The notes: generated by a model not told the origin, from the sequence alone. 42,851 bases of DNA from Prevotella sp. (GCA_022769285.1 JALEKD010000012.1:1-42851), one strand, 5' to 3'. Counted from the stretch's first letter, positions 6,976 through 15,227 are shown. Numbers and translations: made by a program.

Positions 6976-8121
6976 TTATTTAGATGAGCGGACACCGCCG
7001 CCCTTGGTCAGGGTGAGGGTAGTCTGCTGCAGGCCACGTTTGCCGTGGTCGAAAATGACTGCGGGGTTAAGACGGGTGCCACGGAACTTGATCTCAAAGT
7101 GCAAGTGCTCGGTGGTGGCACGGCCCGTACGACCGGTGAGGCCGATAACCTGACCGGCGCGCACCTTATCGCCCACCTTGACGAGGTTCTTGTGCTGGTG
7201 GCTGTACAGAGTCTCGAAGCCGTAGGCGTGGCGGATGACGATGCAGTTGCCATAGCCCGAATAGGGACTGGAACGGGTAACCACGCCGTCAAAGGCAGCC
7301 AGCACGTTGTCCTTGGGCTTGGTCTTGAGGTCTACTCCGCTGTGGCGGCGCCTGCCTCCATACGGGCTGATGACCTTGGCACCGGGCAGGGGATAAGCCC
7401 AGTGACTCTCTTCTATCAGGGTAAGGTCCAGCTTGTAGGTGCTACTGTTCTCAAAGGGGTCGCCCACCTCATCGGGATCCAGGGTGAGCCCGCGCTCCTT
7501 GCCGCTGCCGCCACCCAGGTTAGAAACCTGTATGTGCGAGCCGCGTTTCTCAAAGACGAGGGTCTGCCTGTACAGCCGATGACTGCCTGCGTCGACCAGG
7601 GTGGTAGGGTTGATGCGGGCACCGTTGACCATGACGGAGAAAGTGCATACCGCGCGACCGTCGCGCATACCCACGATGGCGATAGTCTGGCCTGCCTGTA
7701 CGCTCTGGCCCACCTTGACCAGGTTCTGGGCATTGTTCTCATACACCGTCTCCAACCCGTTGCGATGGCGGATAACCACCACGTTGCCTCGGGTACCCAT
7801 ATTGCGCGACAGGCGCACCTCGCCATCAAACATGGCCTTGACGGCATCGCCCTTGACCGAGGTTATCTCGAGCTGGGCGGCATTGTCGGTAAGGCGGGCC
7901 TTGCCTACGGGCAGGGGGAAACTATACTCGCTGGCCTTGAGGGCCGCGAAGTCTACGCTGAATGCCTTGCTACGGCTGAAGAGGCCGGGGGTCTCAATAC
8001 TTATCTGCTGGGTTTCGGCAGCGGTAAACTTGTCGCGTACAGGGGTATAGGCCGACAGCACCGCTACCAGCGCGACCCATACCAGGGGTTTCTTGATATA
8101 TTTTATCATCATGGTTTTCAT
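6976..8121 (-). CDS. M23-family peptidase with a duplicated, partly degenerate lysostaphin-like domain
   Basis: A 381-residue exported protein: a basic start (MKTMMIKYIKK), a hydrophobic signal segment (VWVALVAVLSA), then two LytM/M23 modules. The C-terminal module has the zinc and catalytic signature HSGVD, YGFETLYSHQHKNLVKVG and EHLHFE, hence a probable active peptidoglycan endopeptidase. The N-terminal module keeps the fold pattern (VVIRHRNGLETVY…NLVKVGQSVQAGQ) but its HxH position reads CTFSV, so it should not bind zinc. The start at 8121 is preferred because the upstream extension covers non-coding sequence after pgeF. It lies 58 nt downstream of pgeF in the same orientation and may be co-transcribed. 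Confidence 0.85.
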   Translation of the reverse strand: MKTMMIKYIKKPLVWVALVAVLSAYTPVRDKFTAAETQQISIETPGLFSRSKAFSVDFAALKASEYSFPLPVGKARLTDNAAQLEITSVKGDAVKAMFDGEVRLSRNMGTRGNVVVIRHRNGLETVYENNAQNLVKVGQSVQAGQTIAIVGMRDGRAVCTFSVMVNGARINPTTLVDAGSHRLYRQTLVFEKRGSHIQVSNLGGGSGKERGLTLDPDEVGDPFENSSTYKLDLTLIEESHWAYPLPGAKVISPYGGRRRHSGVDLKTKPKDNVLAAFDGVVTRSSPYSGYGNCIVIRHAYGFETLYSHQHKNLVKVGDKVRAGQVIGLTGRTGRATTEHLHFEIKFRGTRLNPAVIFDHGKRGLQQTTLTLTKGGGVRSSK

Positions 8122-8179
8122 TCGGTTAGGGTAAATTGACAGCCGCGCGGCCAGCTCCCCATACGGGGGAGCCATGGCC

Positions 8180-8959
8180 CTATCGCAGCACGATGCCAGT
8201 ATAGATACGGCCAGAAGCCACACCGAGCCTACGGGCCGAGAAGTAGTCGTCGGCATGGTCGTAGGTGCAGATGCCAGCCTGACTAATCTGGCCGGTGGGC
8301 ACACCAGCCTCGGTAAGCTGGTGAGTATTGATACGGGGCAGGTCCAGATGCCATTTGTCGTACTTCACAGCGGTGTCGCTGAGGTCGAAGCCGGCCTGGG
8401 CAAACTGGTCGTAGACTTCCTGACCCACTTCGAAGCGGGTCACTGATATGCCGGGGCCCACCACGGCCTGCAGCCGAGCGGGGTCGGTACCATAGTGTAG
8501 GCGCATGGCATTGACGGCAAACATGCAGACACGCTGCAGGGTGCCGCGCCAGCCTGCGTGGATGGCCGCAGCCGCATGGGCCACAGGGTCGTAGAGCAAT
8601 ACGGGGATGCAGTCGGCCGTAGACACACCGATACACACACTGGTCATGTCGGTCATCACCACATCGACACCCTCAAGTATCTGCGCGCGCACAGCGGCCG
8701 GCAGACCGAACAGTTCGGGGGCCACGGCTCTCACCTCGACACCGTGTACCTGATGGGGAAGCACTATGCGGTCGGCTGGCACACCCAACTGGGTGGCCAG
8801 CAGTTGACGGTTGGCCTGTACATGGGCCTCATCGTCGCCACAATAGCCGTTGATATTGAACTCGCCATAGGCTCCCTCGCTCACGCCGCCATGACGGGTG
8901 GTAGAGAAGGCCGTAACCCGGTTACCCAGGTCGTAGGTAAGCAGCTGCGGACTATTCAT
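8180..8959 (-). CDS. pgeF: Multicopper-oxidase-like purine nucleoside phosphorylase (YfiH/LACC1 family)
   Basis: A 259-residue protein of the YfiH/PgeF family, once called laccase-domain or polyphenol oxidase. Its diagnostic elements are FSTTRHGGVSEGAY, LPHQVHG (active-site His), STADCIPVLLYDP (active-site Cys) and AAIHAGWRGT (second His). Members act as purine nucleoside phosphorylase/adenosine deaminase, or in peptidoglycan editing. The ATG at 8959 overlaps the end of obgE by 8 nt (8952-8959), which points to translational coupling; a longer upstream frame lies wholly inside obgE. Confidence 0.9.
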   Translation of the reverse strand: MNSPQLLTYDLGNRVTAFSTTRHGGVSEGAYGEFNINGYCGDDEAHVQANRQLLATQLGVPADRIVLPHQVHGVEVRAVAPELFGLPAAVRAQILEGVDVVMTDMTSVCIGVSTADCIPVLLYDPVAHAAAAIHAGWRGTLQRVCMFAVNAMRLHYGTDPARLQAVVGPGISVTRFEVGQEVYDQFAQAGFDLSDTAVKYDKWHLDLPRINTHQLTEAGVPTGQISQAGICTYDHADDYFSARRLGVASGRIYTGIVLR

Positions 8960-10115
8960 CACCGTCCTCCTCGTACTCAAAGTCGTCCAAGTCCTCCACT
9001 TCGTCATCGTCGATGAACTCGATGTCCTCGCCCTCGTCGTGAAGTTCGTCGGCGAAGACAGCCATGTCCTTGTCACGATGTACGAGCGTGTCCTCGGCAG
9101 TAATGTCAGCCAGCTTGTTACTCTCGCTGTTGAGCTCGCGCCACAGGATGTCCTTCAGTTCGCCGAGTCCCTGACCGGTAACGGCCGAGATGAACACCAC
9201 GGGAAGGTCGTCGGGCAGCGTATCGCGCAGCATGTCTATCAGCTCGGCATCCAGCAGGTCGCACTTGGTAACGGCCAGCACGCGATGCTTATCTAGCATG
9301 TCTGGGTTGAACTGTCGCAGCTCGTTGAGCAGTACCTCGTACTCTTTCTTGATATCGTCGGTATCGCCAGGCACCATGAAGAGCAGCAGCGAGTTGCGCT
9401 CTATGTGTCGCAAGAAGCGCAGCCCCAGTCCCTTGCCCTCGCTGGCACCCTCAATGATACCGGGTATGTCGGCCATGACAAACGACTGATGGTCGTGGTA
9501 ACCCACTATGCCCAGCGAGGGTTCGAGGGTGGTAAAGGGGTAATTGGCTATCTTGGGGCGGGCACTCGACAGCGATGACAGGAGGGTCGACTTGCCCGCG
9601 TTGGGCAGTCCCACCAGTCCCACGTCAGCCAGCAGCTTCAGCTCGAGTATGATGGTCATCTCCTCCATCGGTTCGCCAGGCTGTGCGTAGCGTGGCGCCT
9701 GATTGGTAGCTGTACGAAACTGGAAATTACCCAGGCCGCCACGACCGCCCTTGAGTAACAGGACCGTCTGGCCGTCATAAGTAACGTCGCACACGTACTT
9801 GCCCGTCTCGGCATTGTACACCACTGTGCCACAGGGCACGTCGATATATACATCCTTACCATCGGTGCCGTGACACTTGTCGCGGCCGCCGTTGCCCCCA
9901 TGCTCAGCAAACACATGGCGCTGATATTTCAGATGGAGCAGGGTCCAGTAGTTGTGGTTGCCACGCAGGTAGATACTGCCGCCATGACCACCGTCGCCCC
10001 CGTCGGGGCCTCCGTTGGGGTTGTACTTCACATGGCGCAGGTGCATAGAGCCCCGGCCACCCTTGCCAGAGCGGCAGTATATTTTTACATAATCAACAAA
10101 ATTGGATTCAGCCAT
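8952..10115 (-). CDS. obgE: Obg family GTPase
   Basis: A 387-residue ribosome-associated GTPase. Residues 1-160 form the glycine-rich Obg fold (RSGKGGRGSMHLRHVKY, PDGGDGGHGGSIYL). The G domain follows, with GLPNAGKSTLL (G1, about 169-179), DIPGIIEGA (G3) and TKCDLLD (G4). A strongly acidic tail ends the protein (EFIDDDEVEDLDDFEYEED), typical of the family in Bacteroidota. The start at MAESNFVDY is preferred because the upstream extension crosses a repeat and non-coding sequence. It is first gene of an obgE-pgeF(-M23) cluster, separated from adk by a terminator. No clear TAnnTTTG box was found upstream. Confidence 0.95.
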   Translation of the reverse strand: MAESNFVDYVKIYCRSGKGGRGSMHLRHVKYNPNGGPDGGDGGHGGSIYLRGNHNYWTLLHLKYQRHVFAEHGGNGGRDKCHGTDGKDVYIDVPCGTVVYNAETGKYVCDVTYDGQTVLLLKGGRGGLGNFQFRTATNQAPRYAQPGEPMEEMTIILELKLLADVGLVGLPNAGKSTLLSSLSSARPKIANYPFTTLEPSLGIVGYHDHQSFVMADIPGIIEGASEGKGLGLRFLRHIERNSLLLFMVPGDTDDIKKEYEVLLNELRQFNPDMLDKHRVLAVTKCDLLDAELIDMLRDTLPDDLPVVFISAVTGQGLGELKDILWRELNSESNKLADITAEDTLVHRDKDMAVFADELHDEGEDIEFIDDDEVEDLDDFEYEEDGDE

Positions 10116-10125
10116 ATTGCTTGTG

Positions 10126-10152
10126 TGGGTTATATATAATAAGGTATAGGAG
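10126..10152 (-). repeat. Alternating CG/TA dispersed repeat, copy 2
   Basis: The minus strand reads CTCCTATACCTTATTATATA followed by TAACCC. It has the TA-rich core of the family but not the CGCG tail. It lies just upstream of obgE, in the place where its promoter would be expected. Confidence 0.6.
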
Positions 10153-10163
10153 CATACAATGCC

Positions 10164-10238
10164 AAAAAGGACTGAAGTTCCGGCACGCGTACCGGGAGCC
10201 ATGGCCCCCATGCACACAGACGCGGCGCTTCAGTCCTT
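10164..10238 (-). terminator. Terminator of the hpt-adk operon
   Basis: AAGGACTGAAG (10167-10177) and CTTCAGTCCTT (10228-10238) form an exact 11-bp stem over a 50-nt GC-rich loop. On the minus strand the stem is followed by TTT. Confidence 0.65.
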
Positions 10239-10245
10239 GTCTATC

Positions 10246-10818
10246 TTACAGGCTGTCGATTACAGCACAGATGTCGCTGAAGATGCGGTCGAGCTCGCCC
10301 AGTCCGTTGATGTGGTAGTGTATGCCCTCGTTAGCATACCAGTCTATCAGGGGAGCGGTCTGGTTGTGATATACACCGAGGCGTTTCTTGATGGTCTCCT
10401 CGTTGTCGTCGCTGCGTCCGCTCTGCTGACCGCGCAGTACGAGGCGCTTCATCAGCTCGTCCTCGGGAACGTCGAGCTCTATCATGGCAGCTACCTTGTG
10501 GCCGCGCTCAGCCAGCATCTTCTTCAGAGCCTCGGCCTGGGGAATGGTGCGGGGGAACCCGTCGAAGATAACGCCCTTGTGCTCCTTGCCAAAGCTGTCA
10601 TATACGCTGGCCAGGATGTCTACCATCAGTTCATCGGGTATCAGCTGCCCCTGGTCGATATAGTTCTTGGCCGTCTTGCCAAGCTCGGTACCGTTCTTGA
10701 TTTCATTGCGGAGAACATCTCCGGTCGAGATGTGCTCCAAGCCATACTTGGCGATCATCTTGTCGCTCTGTGTGCCCTTGCCTGAACCAGGGGCACCGAA
10801 AATCACAATATTTTTCAT
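10246..10818 (-). CDS. adk: Adenylate kinase
   Basis: A 190-residue enzyme catalysing ATP + AMP = 2 ADP. It has the P-loop IFGAPGSGKGTQ (about residues 6-17), the AMP-binding STGDVLRNEI, FDGFPRTIPQAEAL and RLVLRGQQSGRSDDN. The LID is of the short type without the zinc-binding cysteines. It overlaps the end of hpt by 4 nt (ATGA at 10815-10818), an indication of coupling in an hpt-adk operon ended by the terminator at 10164-10238. Confidence 0.96.
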   Translation of the reverse strand: MKNIVIFGAPGSGKGTQSDKMIAKYGLEHISTGDVLRNEIKNGTELGKTAKNYIDQGQLIPDELMVDILASVYDSFGKEHKGVIFDGFPRTIPQAEALKKMLAERGHKVAAMIELDVPEDELMKRLVLRGQQSGRSDDNEETIKKRLGVYHNQTAPLIDWYANEGIHYHINGLGELDRIFSDICAVIDSL

Positions 10819-11354
10819 TCTTCTACTAATGTATAAATGTCTCTGAGGTTGCGACCCTCCTGGTCGTAGTCCAGTCCGTAGCCCACGATGAAGTCATTGG
10901 GAATCTCCATAGCGGCATACTCGATGTTGAGGGGTATCTTGAGTTTGTCGGGCTTGAGCAGCAGGGTACAGATGTGCAGCGAGGCGGGGTTGCGGGTACC
11001 CAGGGTGTCCATCATACGTTCCATGGTCTTGCCCGTGTCCACGATGTCCTCGACAATGATGACCTCGCGGCCGCAGATGTCCTCGTTTAAGCCTATTACT
11101 TCTTTCACTTTACCCGTCGAGGTGGTGCCTTCGTAAGAGGCGAGCTTAACAAAGGATATCTCGCAGGGGATGGTAATGTAGCGCATCAGGTCGGCGGCAA
11201 ACATAAAAGAACCGTTGAGCACTGCCAGAAGCAGCGGCTTCTTGCCCGCCATGTCGGTGTTAATCTTGTCGGCTACTGCCTTTACACGCGTCAGGATTTC
11301 CTGCTCAGGGATAAACGTTTTGAAAGTCTTATCCTTTATCTTTACGACACTCAT
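10815..11354 (-). CDS. hpt: Hypoxanthine phosphoribosyltransferase
   Basis: A 179-residue type I PRTase salvaging hypoxanthine/guanine to IMP/GMP with PRPP. The PRPP-binding loop VIIVEDIVDTGKTM is clear, as are LLAVLNGSFMFAADL (PPi loop) and the C-terminal DFIVGYGLDYDQEGRNL typical of bacterial Hpt. It begins the hpt-adk operon; the promoter -7 box is at 11379-11386. Together with purH it places both de novo synthesis and salvage of IMP in this window. Confidence 0.95.
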   Translation of the reverse strand: MSVVKIKDKTFKTFIPEQEILTRVKAVADKINTDMAGKKPLLLAVLNGSFMFAADLMRYITIPCEISFVKLASYEGTTSTGKVKEVIGLNEDICGREVIIVEDIVDTGKTMERMMDTLGTRNPASLHICTLLLKPDKLKIPLNIEYAAMEIPNDFIVGYGLDYDQEGRNLRDIYTLVEE

Positions 11355-11378
11355 GACTGATTTTAAATTTATTCACGA

Positions 11379-11386
11379 CAAAATTA
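11379..11386 (-). promoter_or_regulatory. hpt-adk promoter -7 box
   Basis: The minus strand reads TAATTTTG, 25 nt upstream of the hpt start. The surroundings are very AT-rich with no unambiguous -33 box. Confidence 0.55.
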
Positions 11387-11429
11387 CAAAAAATATAGCA
11401 AACAACTACGATAGTTACTCATTTTTTCG

Positions 11430-11437
11430 TATTTTTG
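11430..11437 (+). promoter_or_regulatory. nnr promoter -7 box, only 6 nt before the start codon
   Basis: TATTTTTG matches TAnnTTTG. The nnr ATG is at 11444, so a transcript starting at the usual distance would be leaderless or nearly so. Confidence 0.55.
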
Positions 11438-11443
11438 CAAGGT

Positions 11444-12958
11444 ATGAAAATTTTTACAAGTACCCAGATTAAGGATTGGGACAGGTACACCACGGAGCAC
11501 GAGGCCGTGAAGAGCATAGACCTGATGGAGCGGGCGGCGCGGGCCGTTACCGACACCATCTGCGAGGAGTGGTCGCCCATGCGCGTGGTGGTCTTCGCCG
11601 GGCCGGGCAACAATGGCGGCGACGCCCTGGCCGTGGCCCGTATGCTGGCCGACAGGGACTTTAAGGTAGAAGTATTCTTATTCAACATACATCATACACT
11701 GGCACCCGACTGTGCCACTAACCGCCAGCGGCTCATGGCCAATGGACACAAGGTGGCCTTCACGGAGGTATCGGTCAACTTCGACCCACCTGTGCTGGGG
11801 GCCGACACGCTGGTCGTAGACGGCCTCTTCGGTGCCGGGCTCAACAAGCCGCTCTCGGGAGGTTTCTCATCGCTCGTCAAGTACATCAACCAGAGCGACG
11901 CGGCCGTGGTGAGCATAGACCTGCCGTCGGGGCTGATGCCCGAGGACAACACCTACAGCGTGCGAACCAACATCGTGCGGGCCACGCTGACCCTGACCTT
12001 TCAGCAACCCAAGTTGGCCATGTTCCTGGCCGACAACCAGCCCTATATAGGTCGTCTGCGCGTGCTGGACATACGCCTGGCGCGGGCTTATGCTGACAAG
12101 ACGGAGCCCCCCTGTACCCTGCTTGACGAGGCCGACGTGCGCGCGCTGCTCCGCCACCGTGACGCGTTTGCCCACAAAGGCGATATGGGACACGCACTGC
12201 TCATAGCCGGAAGCTACGGCATGTCGGGGGCGGCCATCTTAGCAGCTCGGGCGTGTATGCGGGCAGGCGTGGGCAAACTGACGGTACACACGCCACGGGC
12301 CAACTATGCCGTGATGCAGACGGCGGTACCCGAGGCCATCATGCAGATAGCCGACAACGACATGCGGTTCAGCAACCCAGTAGACACCACGCCCTACAGC
12401 GCCGTGGGCATAGGCCCTGGACTTGGCACCGACGAGGATACGGCGCTGGCGATGATAGCCCAGTTACGACGCAATGCCTGCCCCACGGTGATAGATGCCG
12501 ACGCGCTCAACATCTTAGGCAACCACCGTGCCTGGATGCAGCAGCTGCCCAAGGACTGCATCCTCACGCCGCACCCCAAGGAGCTGGAGCGGCTTACAGG
12601 CGGCTCGGCCAACGGCTGCTACGACCGCCTCACCAAGGCCAGCGAACTGGCCGCGCACCATCAGGCTTACGTCATCCTCAAAGGCCACTACTCGGCGCTC
12701 TGCCTGCCTTCGGGCCACATTATCTTTAACAGTACGGGCAACGCGGGCATGGCCACCGCCGGCAGCGGCGACGTGCTCACGGGCATCATTACCGGTCTGC
12801 TGGCCCGGGGCTACTCCCAGGCTCACGCCTGTATCGTGGGCATGTATATCCACGGCCTGGCGGGCGACATAGCGGCCCGCCAGCTGGGCCAGGAGAGCCT
12901 CATCGCGAGCGACATCATACAGTATCTGCCGGCAGCATGGCGCCAATTAGACCGATAG
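11444..12958 (+). CDS. nnr: Bifunctional NAD(P)H-hydrate epimerase / ADP-dependent dehydratase
   Basis: A 504-residue metabolite-repair enzyme restoring NAD(P)H from its hydrated forms. The N-terminal YjeF_N epimerase domain (about 1-210) carries VFAGPGNNGGDALAVAR and VVDGLFGAGLNKPL. The C-terminal YjeF_C/ribokinase-like domain (about 225-500) carries GHALLIAGSYGMSGAAILA, GIGPGLGTDE, LTPHPKELERL and NAGMATAGSGDVLTGII. The ATG at 11444 (MKIFTSTQIKDWD) is preferred to a TTG 9 nt upstream that lies within the promoter box. Stop and next start are 41 nt apart, so the DUF4831-type gene is probably co-transcribed. Confidence 0.95.
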   Translation: MKIFTSTQIKDWDRYTTEHEAVKSIDLMERAARAVTDTICEEWSPMRVVVFAGPGNNGGDALAVARMLADRDFKVEVFLFNIHHTLAPDCATNRQRLMANGHKVAFTEVSVNFDPPVLGADTLVVDGLFGAGLNKPLSGGFSSLVKYINQSDAAVVSIDLPSGLMPEDNTYSVRTNIVRATLTLTFQQPKLAMFLADNQPYIGRLRVLDIRLARAYADKTEPPCTLLDEADVRALLRHRDAFAHKGDMGHALLIAGSYGMSGAAILAARACMRAGVGKLTVHTPRANYAVMQTAVPEAIMQIADNDMRFSNPVDTTPYSAVGIGPGLGTDEDTALAMIAQLRRNACPTVIDADALNILGNHRAWMQQLPKDCILTPHPKELERLTGGSANGCYDRLTKASELAAHHQAYVILKGHYSALCLPSGHIIFNSTGNAGMATAGSGDVLTGIITGLLARGYSQAHACIVGMYIHGLAGDIAARQLGQESLIASDIIQYLPAAWRQLDR

Positions 12959-12999
12959 GCGTCCCGGCACTCACCATCATTACGAAAAACAACACGACA

Positions 13000-14037
13000 A
13001 TGAAGAGATACATCCTATCAGCGATGGCCCTGCTACTGGGTGTCGTCGCCACAAGTGCCCAGCAGACAGTTACGGGCACCACGTACTTCCTGCCCAAGAC
13101 GGCGCTGCGCTTTGTCGTCACCATCGAGAAGACCAGCTACACACCGGGCCAGTTTGCCATGTACGCCACACGCTATCTGAAGAAGACGGGCGTGGCCCTG
13201 CAGCCCACGGTATCGTACCGCATCACGGACATCAGCATGGTGCCCGTGGGAGTGCCCGACTCGGCCAAGCAGCACACCCTCAGCCTGGAGAAGAAGCTCT
13301 CCATCACCGAGATAGACCGCGACGAGAGCGGCATACTGCTCGGTATCAACGCCAAAGGTCATGCCACGGTGTTGCCACAGCCCTTCAAGCCGGCCCCCAA
13401 GGCACCGCAGCTCAACCCGAAGGACTATATGAACGAGGATATACTATCGGCCGGAAGTACCGCCAAGATGGCGGAACTCACCGCCAAGGATATTTACGAC
13501 ATAAGGGACAGCCGCGCGCAGCTGTCGAGGGGCCAGGCCGACTTCATGCCCAAGGATGGCGCTCAGCTAAGGCTGATGATGGATAACCTGGACACTCAGG
13601 AGCGCGCCCTGTTACAGGTTTTCGAGGGCGTAACGACTCGCGACACCACGCAGACCATCGTTACCTACGTGCCCACCCGCGAGTCGGATCAGGCAGTGCT
13701 CTTCCGCTTCTCCCAGAAGCTGGGCCTCACCGACAGCGACGACCTGGCGGGTTCTCCTTATTATATACGTGTGGCACCCGACAACGACCTGAAGGACGAG
13801 GCGCCTTCGGAGAAGGCCAAGGACAACTTCGGGCTGTGTGTCAACATCCCCGACAAGATACAGATAGACCTGGAACACCAGGGGCGTGTGGTCAAGCACT
13901 TCGAGTGCTACGCCGGCCAGTTTGGCAAGACCGAGTACCTCAGCGCCGACCTCTTCGGCAAGAAGAATACGGCGCACATCACCCTCAACCCAGTGAGCGG
14001 CAGCATCGAGAAGATAGAGAGCGAGACGCTCAAGTAA
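13000..14037 (+). CDS. Exported DUF4831-type protein
   Basis: A 345-residue protein with a signal peptide (MKRYILSAMALLLGVVATSA, cleavage likely near AQQ). It has the pattern of the Bacteroidota family annotated DUF4831: TTYFLPKTALRFVVTIEKTSYTPG at the mature N-terminus, a middle acidic/helical part (ELTAKDIYDIRDSRAQLSRG), then VFEGVTTRDTTQ and a C-terminal beta-rich region (GQFGKTEYLSADLF). Function is unknown; a periplasmic or outer-membrane role is inferred. It follows nnr and is closed by a strong terminator (14057-14109). Confidence 0.8.
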   Translation: MKRYILSAMALLLGVVATSAQQTVTGTTYFLPKTALRFVVTIEKTSYTPGQFAMYATRYLKKTGVALQPTVSYRITDISMVPVGVPDSAKQHTLSLEKKLSITEIDRDESGILLGINAKGHATVLPQPFKPAPKAPQLNPKDYMNEDILSAGSTAKMAELTAKDIYDIRDSRAQLSRGQADFMPKDGAQLRLMMDNLDTQERALLQVFEGVTTRDTTQTIVTYVPTRESDQAVLFRFSQKLGLTDSDDLAGSPYYIRVAPDNDLKDEAPSEKAKDNFGLCVNIPDKIQIDLEHQGRVVKHFECYAGQFGKTEYLSADLFGKKNTAHITLNPVSGSIEKIESETLK

Positions 14038-14056
14038 GTTGCCCCATCCAGCACGC

Positions 14057-14109
14057 AAGGCCCTAAGAGTGGCGGAGCCATCCCCTCCCCCACTCTTAGG
14101 GCCTTTTTT
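14057..14109 (+). terminator. Terminator of the nnr-DUF4831 operon
   Basis: AAGGCCCTAAGAGTGG (14057-14072) pairs with CCACTCTTAGGGCCTT (from 14089), followed by a run of T. It is a textbook intrinsic terminator. Confidence 0.9.
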
Positions 14110-14128
14110 GATGCCCCCAGTCCCCACG

Positions 14129-14160
14129 CCTACGCGCGCGCATTATAATAAAAGGTAGGG
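14129..14160 (-). repeat. Alternating CG/TA dispersed repeat, copy 3 (divergent)
   Basis: The minus strand reads CTACCTTTTATTATAATG followed by CGCGCGCG. It keeps the ACCTT-TATTATA core and the CGCG tract of the family. Confidence 0.6.
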
Positions 14161-14264
14161 AGAGGCTGCCAGTGGGAAAAAGTAAAAAGTAAAAATGCCC
14201 CCAAGCCACCCAAGGGGGATGCGAGCCCCAAGCCACCGCCTACGCATGGCTCATGCCAGGCCAA

Positions 14265-14300
14265 TAGCCATCGCGGCAAACGAAAAGACCGGTCTTCGTC
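14265..14300 (+). repeat. Dispersed palindromic element, partial copy 2
   Basis: ATAGCCATCGCGGCAAACG followed by AAAAGACCGGTCTTCG matches the left half of the copy at 14879-14975. The right arm is missing, and the heptamer tract at 14301-14340 follows directly. Confidence 0.7.
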
Positions 14301-14340
14301 ATAAAAGGTAAAAAAGTAAAAAGGCAAAAGGGTAAAAAGA
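14301..14340 (+). repeat. A-rich GTAAAAA-type heptamer tract
   Basis: Imperfect reiteration AAAAGGTAAAAAAGTAAAAA, then GGCAAAAGGGTAAAAAG. Same composition as 2693-2735, and the complement of 32357-32388. Confidence 0.65.
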
Positions 14341-14434
14341 GCCGCCCCTGTGGGCCATGGGTGGCGATAGGAGTGTTGGGGCGAGGGACCCAATGGCCAC
14401 GAGCAGGCCCGTGTGAGCTACGCGCGCTGCAAGC

Positions 14435-14511
14435 GCAGCAGTATAAAGCCTGGGGCAACGCCCCAGGTACATAGCCCTCAGTCTATTGTCGCGCTACAGG
14501 CGCAAAAGAAG
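14435..14511 (+). repeat. Left arm of a long inverted repeat
   Basis: The 35-bp segment 14435-14469 (GCAGCAGTATAAAGCCTGGG…) is the reverse complement of 14778-14812 with one mismatch. The outer part GCGCTACAGGCGCAAAAG (14491-14508) matches the inverse of 14738-14757, separated by diverged sequence of the same length class. Confidence 0.85.
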
Positions 14512-14639
14512 TGCAAGCCGAGCGCCATGAGCTTGCTCAGATGGCCGAGGCGCAGCCTGCTTTATGCAAAAGAAGTACCATCCAAGTGCCATGAACTTGC
14601 TCTAATGGCCGAGGCGCAGCCTGTTTTCCACAAAAGTAG
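14503..14639 (+). repeat. 64-bp tandem repeat, two copies and a partial third
   Basis: Units at 14503-14566 and 14567-14630 each start CAAAAGAAGT and share GCCATGA(G/A)CTTGCTC and ATGGCCGAGGCGCAGCCTG. A third start, CAAAAGTAGC, is at 14631. The period is exactly 64 bp. It sits between the arms of the inverted repeat. Confidence 0.85.
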
Positions 14640-14737
14640 CAAAGCGTAAAATCAATGGAGCAATGCCGGTAACCATTATTGCGCTAATGGGCAGGAACCC
14701 AGTTGGTAGCCACCCTTGCATCGGTAACGCCTACGGC

Positions 14738-14812
14738 TACTTTTGCGCCTACAGCGCGCATTGCTGTGCGGGCACGCTACCTGAGGCGTTGCCCCAGGCT
14801 TTATACTGCTGC
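14738..14812 (-). repeat. Right arm of the long inverted repeat
   Basis: Reverse complement of the left arm: 34 of 35 positions match over 14778-14812, and CTACTTTTGCGCC (14738-14750) matches the outer part. The spacing between conserved blocks is nearly the same as in the left arm. Confidence 0.85.
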
Positions 14813-14878
14813 ACCTTCGGCGCGCGCTGTTTGCGAAGACATCATCAGCACGCTCATAATGACTGCGTTTCTTCCCGT

Positions 14879-14975
14879 GGCCATCGCGGCAAACGCAAAG
14901 ACCGGTCTTTACGTTTCTAATGACGGCTCCCAGCGCGCTAACGATGGATCCCAGCATCGTAAAGGTCGGTCTTTC
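14879..14975 (+). repeat. Dispersed palindromic element, copy 3
   Basis: GGCCATCGCGGCAAACGCAA leads into AGACCGGTCTTTACGTTTC, then TAATGACGGCTCC, with the right arm ATCGTAAAGGTCGGTCTTT (14955-14973). The loop has an extra ~20 bp (CAGCGCGCTAACGATGGATC) compared with the copy at 32221-32296. Confidence 0.8.
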
Positions 14976-15076
14976 TGCCACTGCTGACCGCTGCCACCAC
15001 CCAAGTGATGATAACTATGATTTTTGTCAAACACCTGTAATTTTTGGCAGTGGCCAGCACTTTTCGCGCGATACGC

Positions 15077-15107
15077 TTTGGAGGGTTCATAATAATCGTT
15101 AAATTTG
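15077..15107 (+). promoter_or_regulatory. Promoter of the adhesin-like gene
   Basis: TTTG (15077-15080), a 19-bp spacer and TAAATTTG (15100-15107) match the consensus. The predicted leader is about 115 nt. Confidence 0.75.
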
Positions 15108-15227
15108 CAAAAAGTGTAAATTAAATCGCTGTTTAGGTTACATTCTGAAACAGAAACCGACATAAAAGCGCAAAAAAAGGCACTTGCATAATCATTAATA
15201 CAACTATAACAACAGTACTAAACGCTT

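Noticed and set aside
14503..14639. Possible CRISPR array
   Set aside because: The 64-bp units are contiguous tandem copies without spacers, and there are no cas genes in the window.
14413..14987. Several short open frames in the repeat island
   Set aside because: They are translations of the inverted and tandem repeats, with no promoters and no frame conservation between repeat copies.
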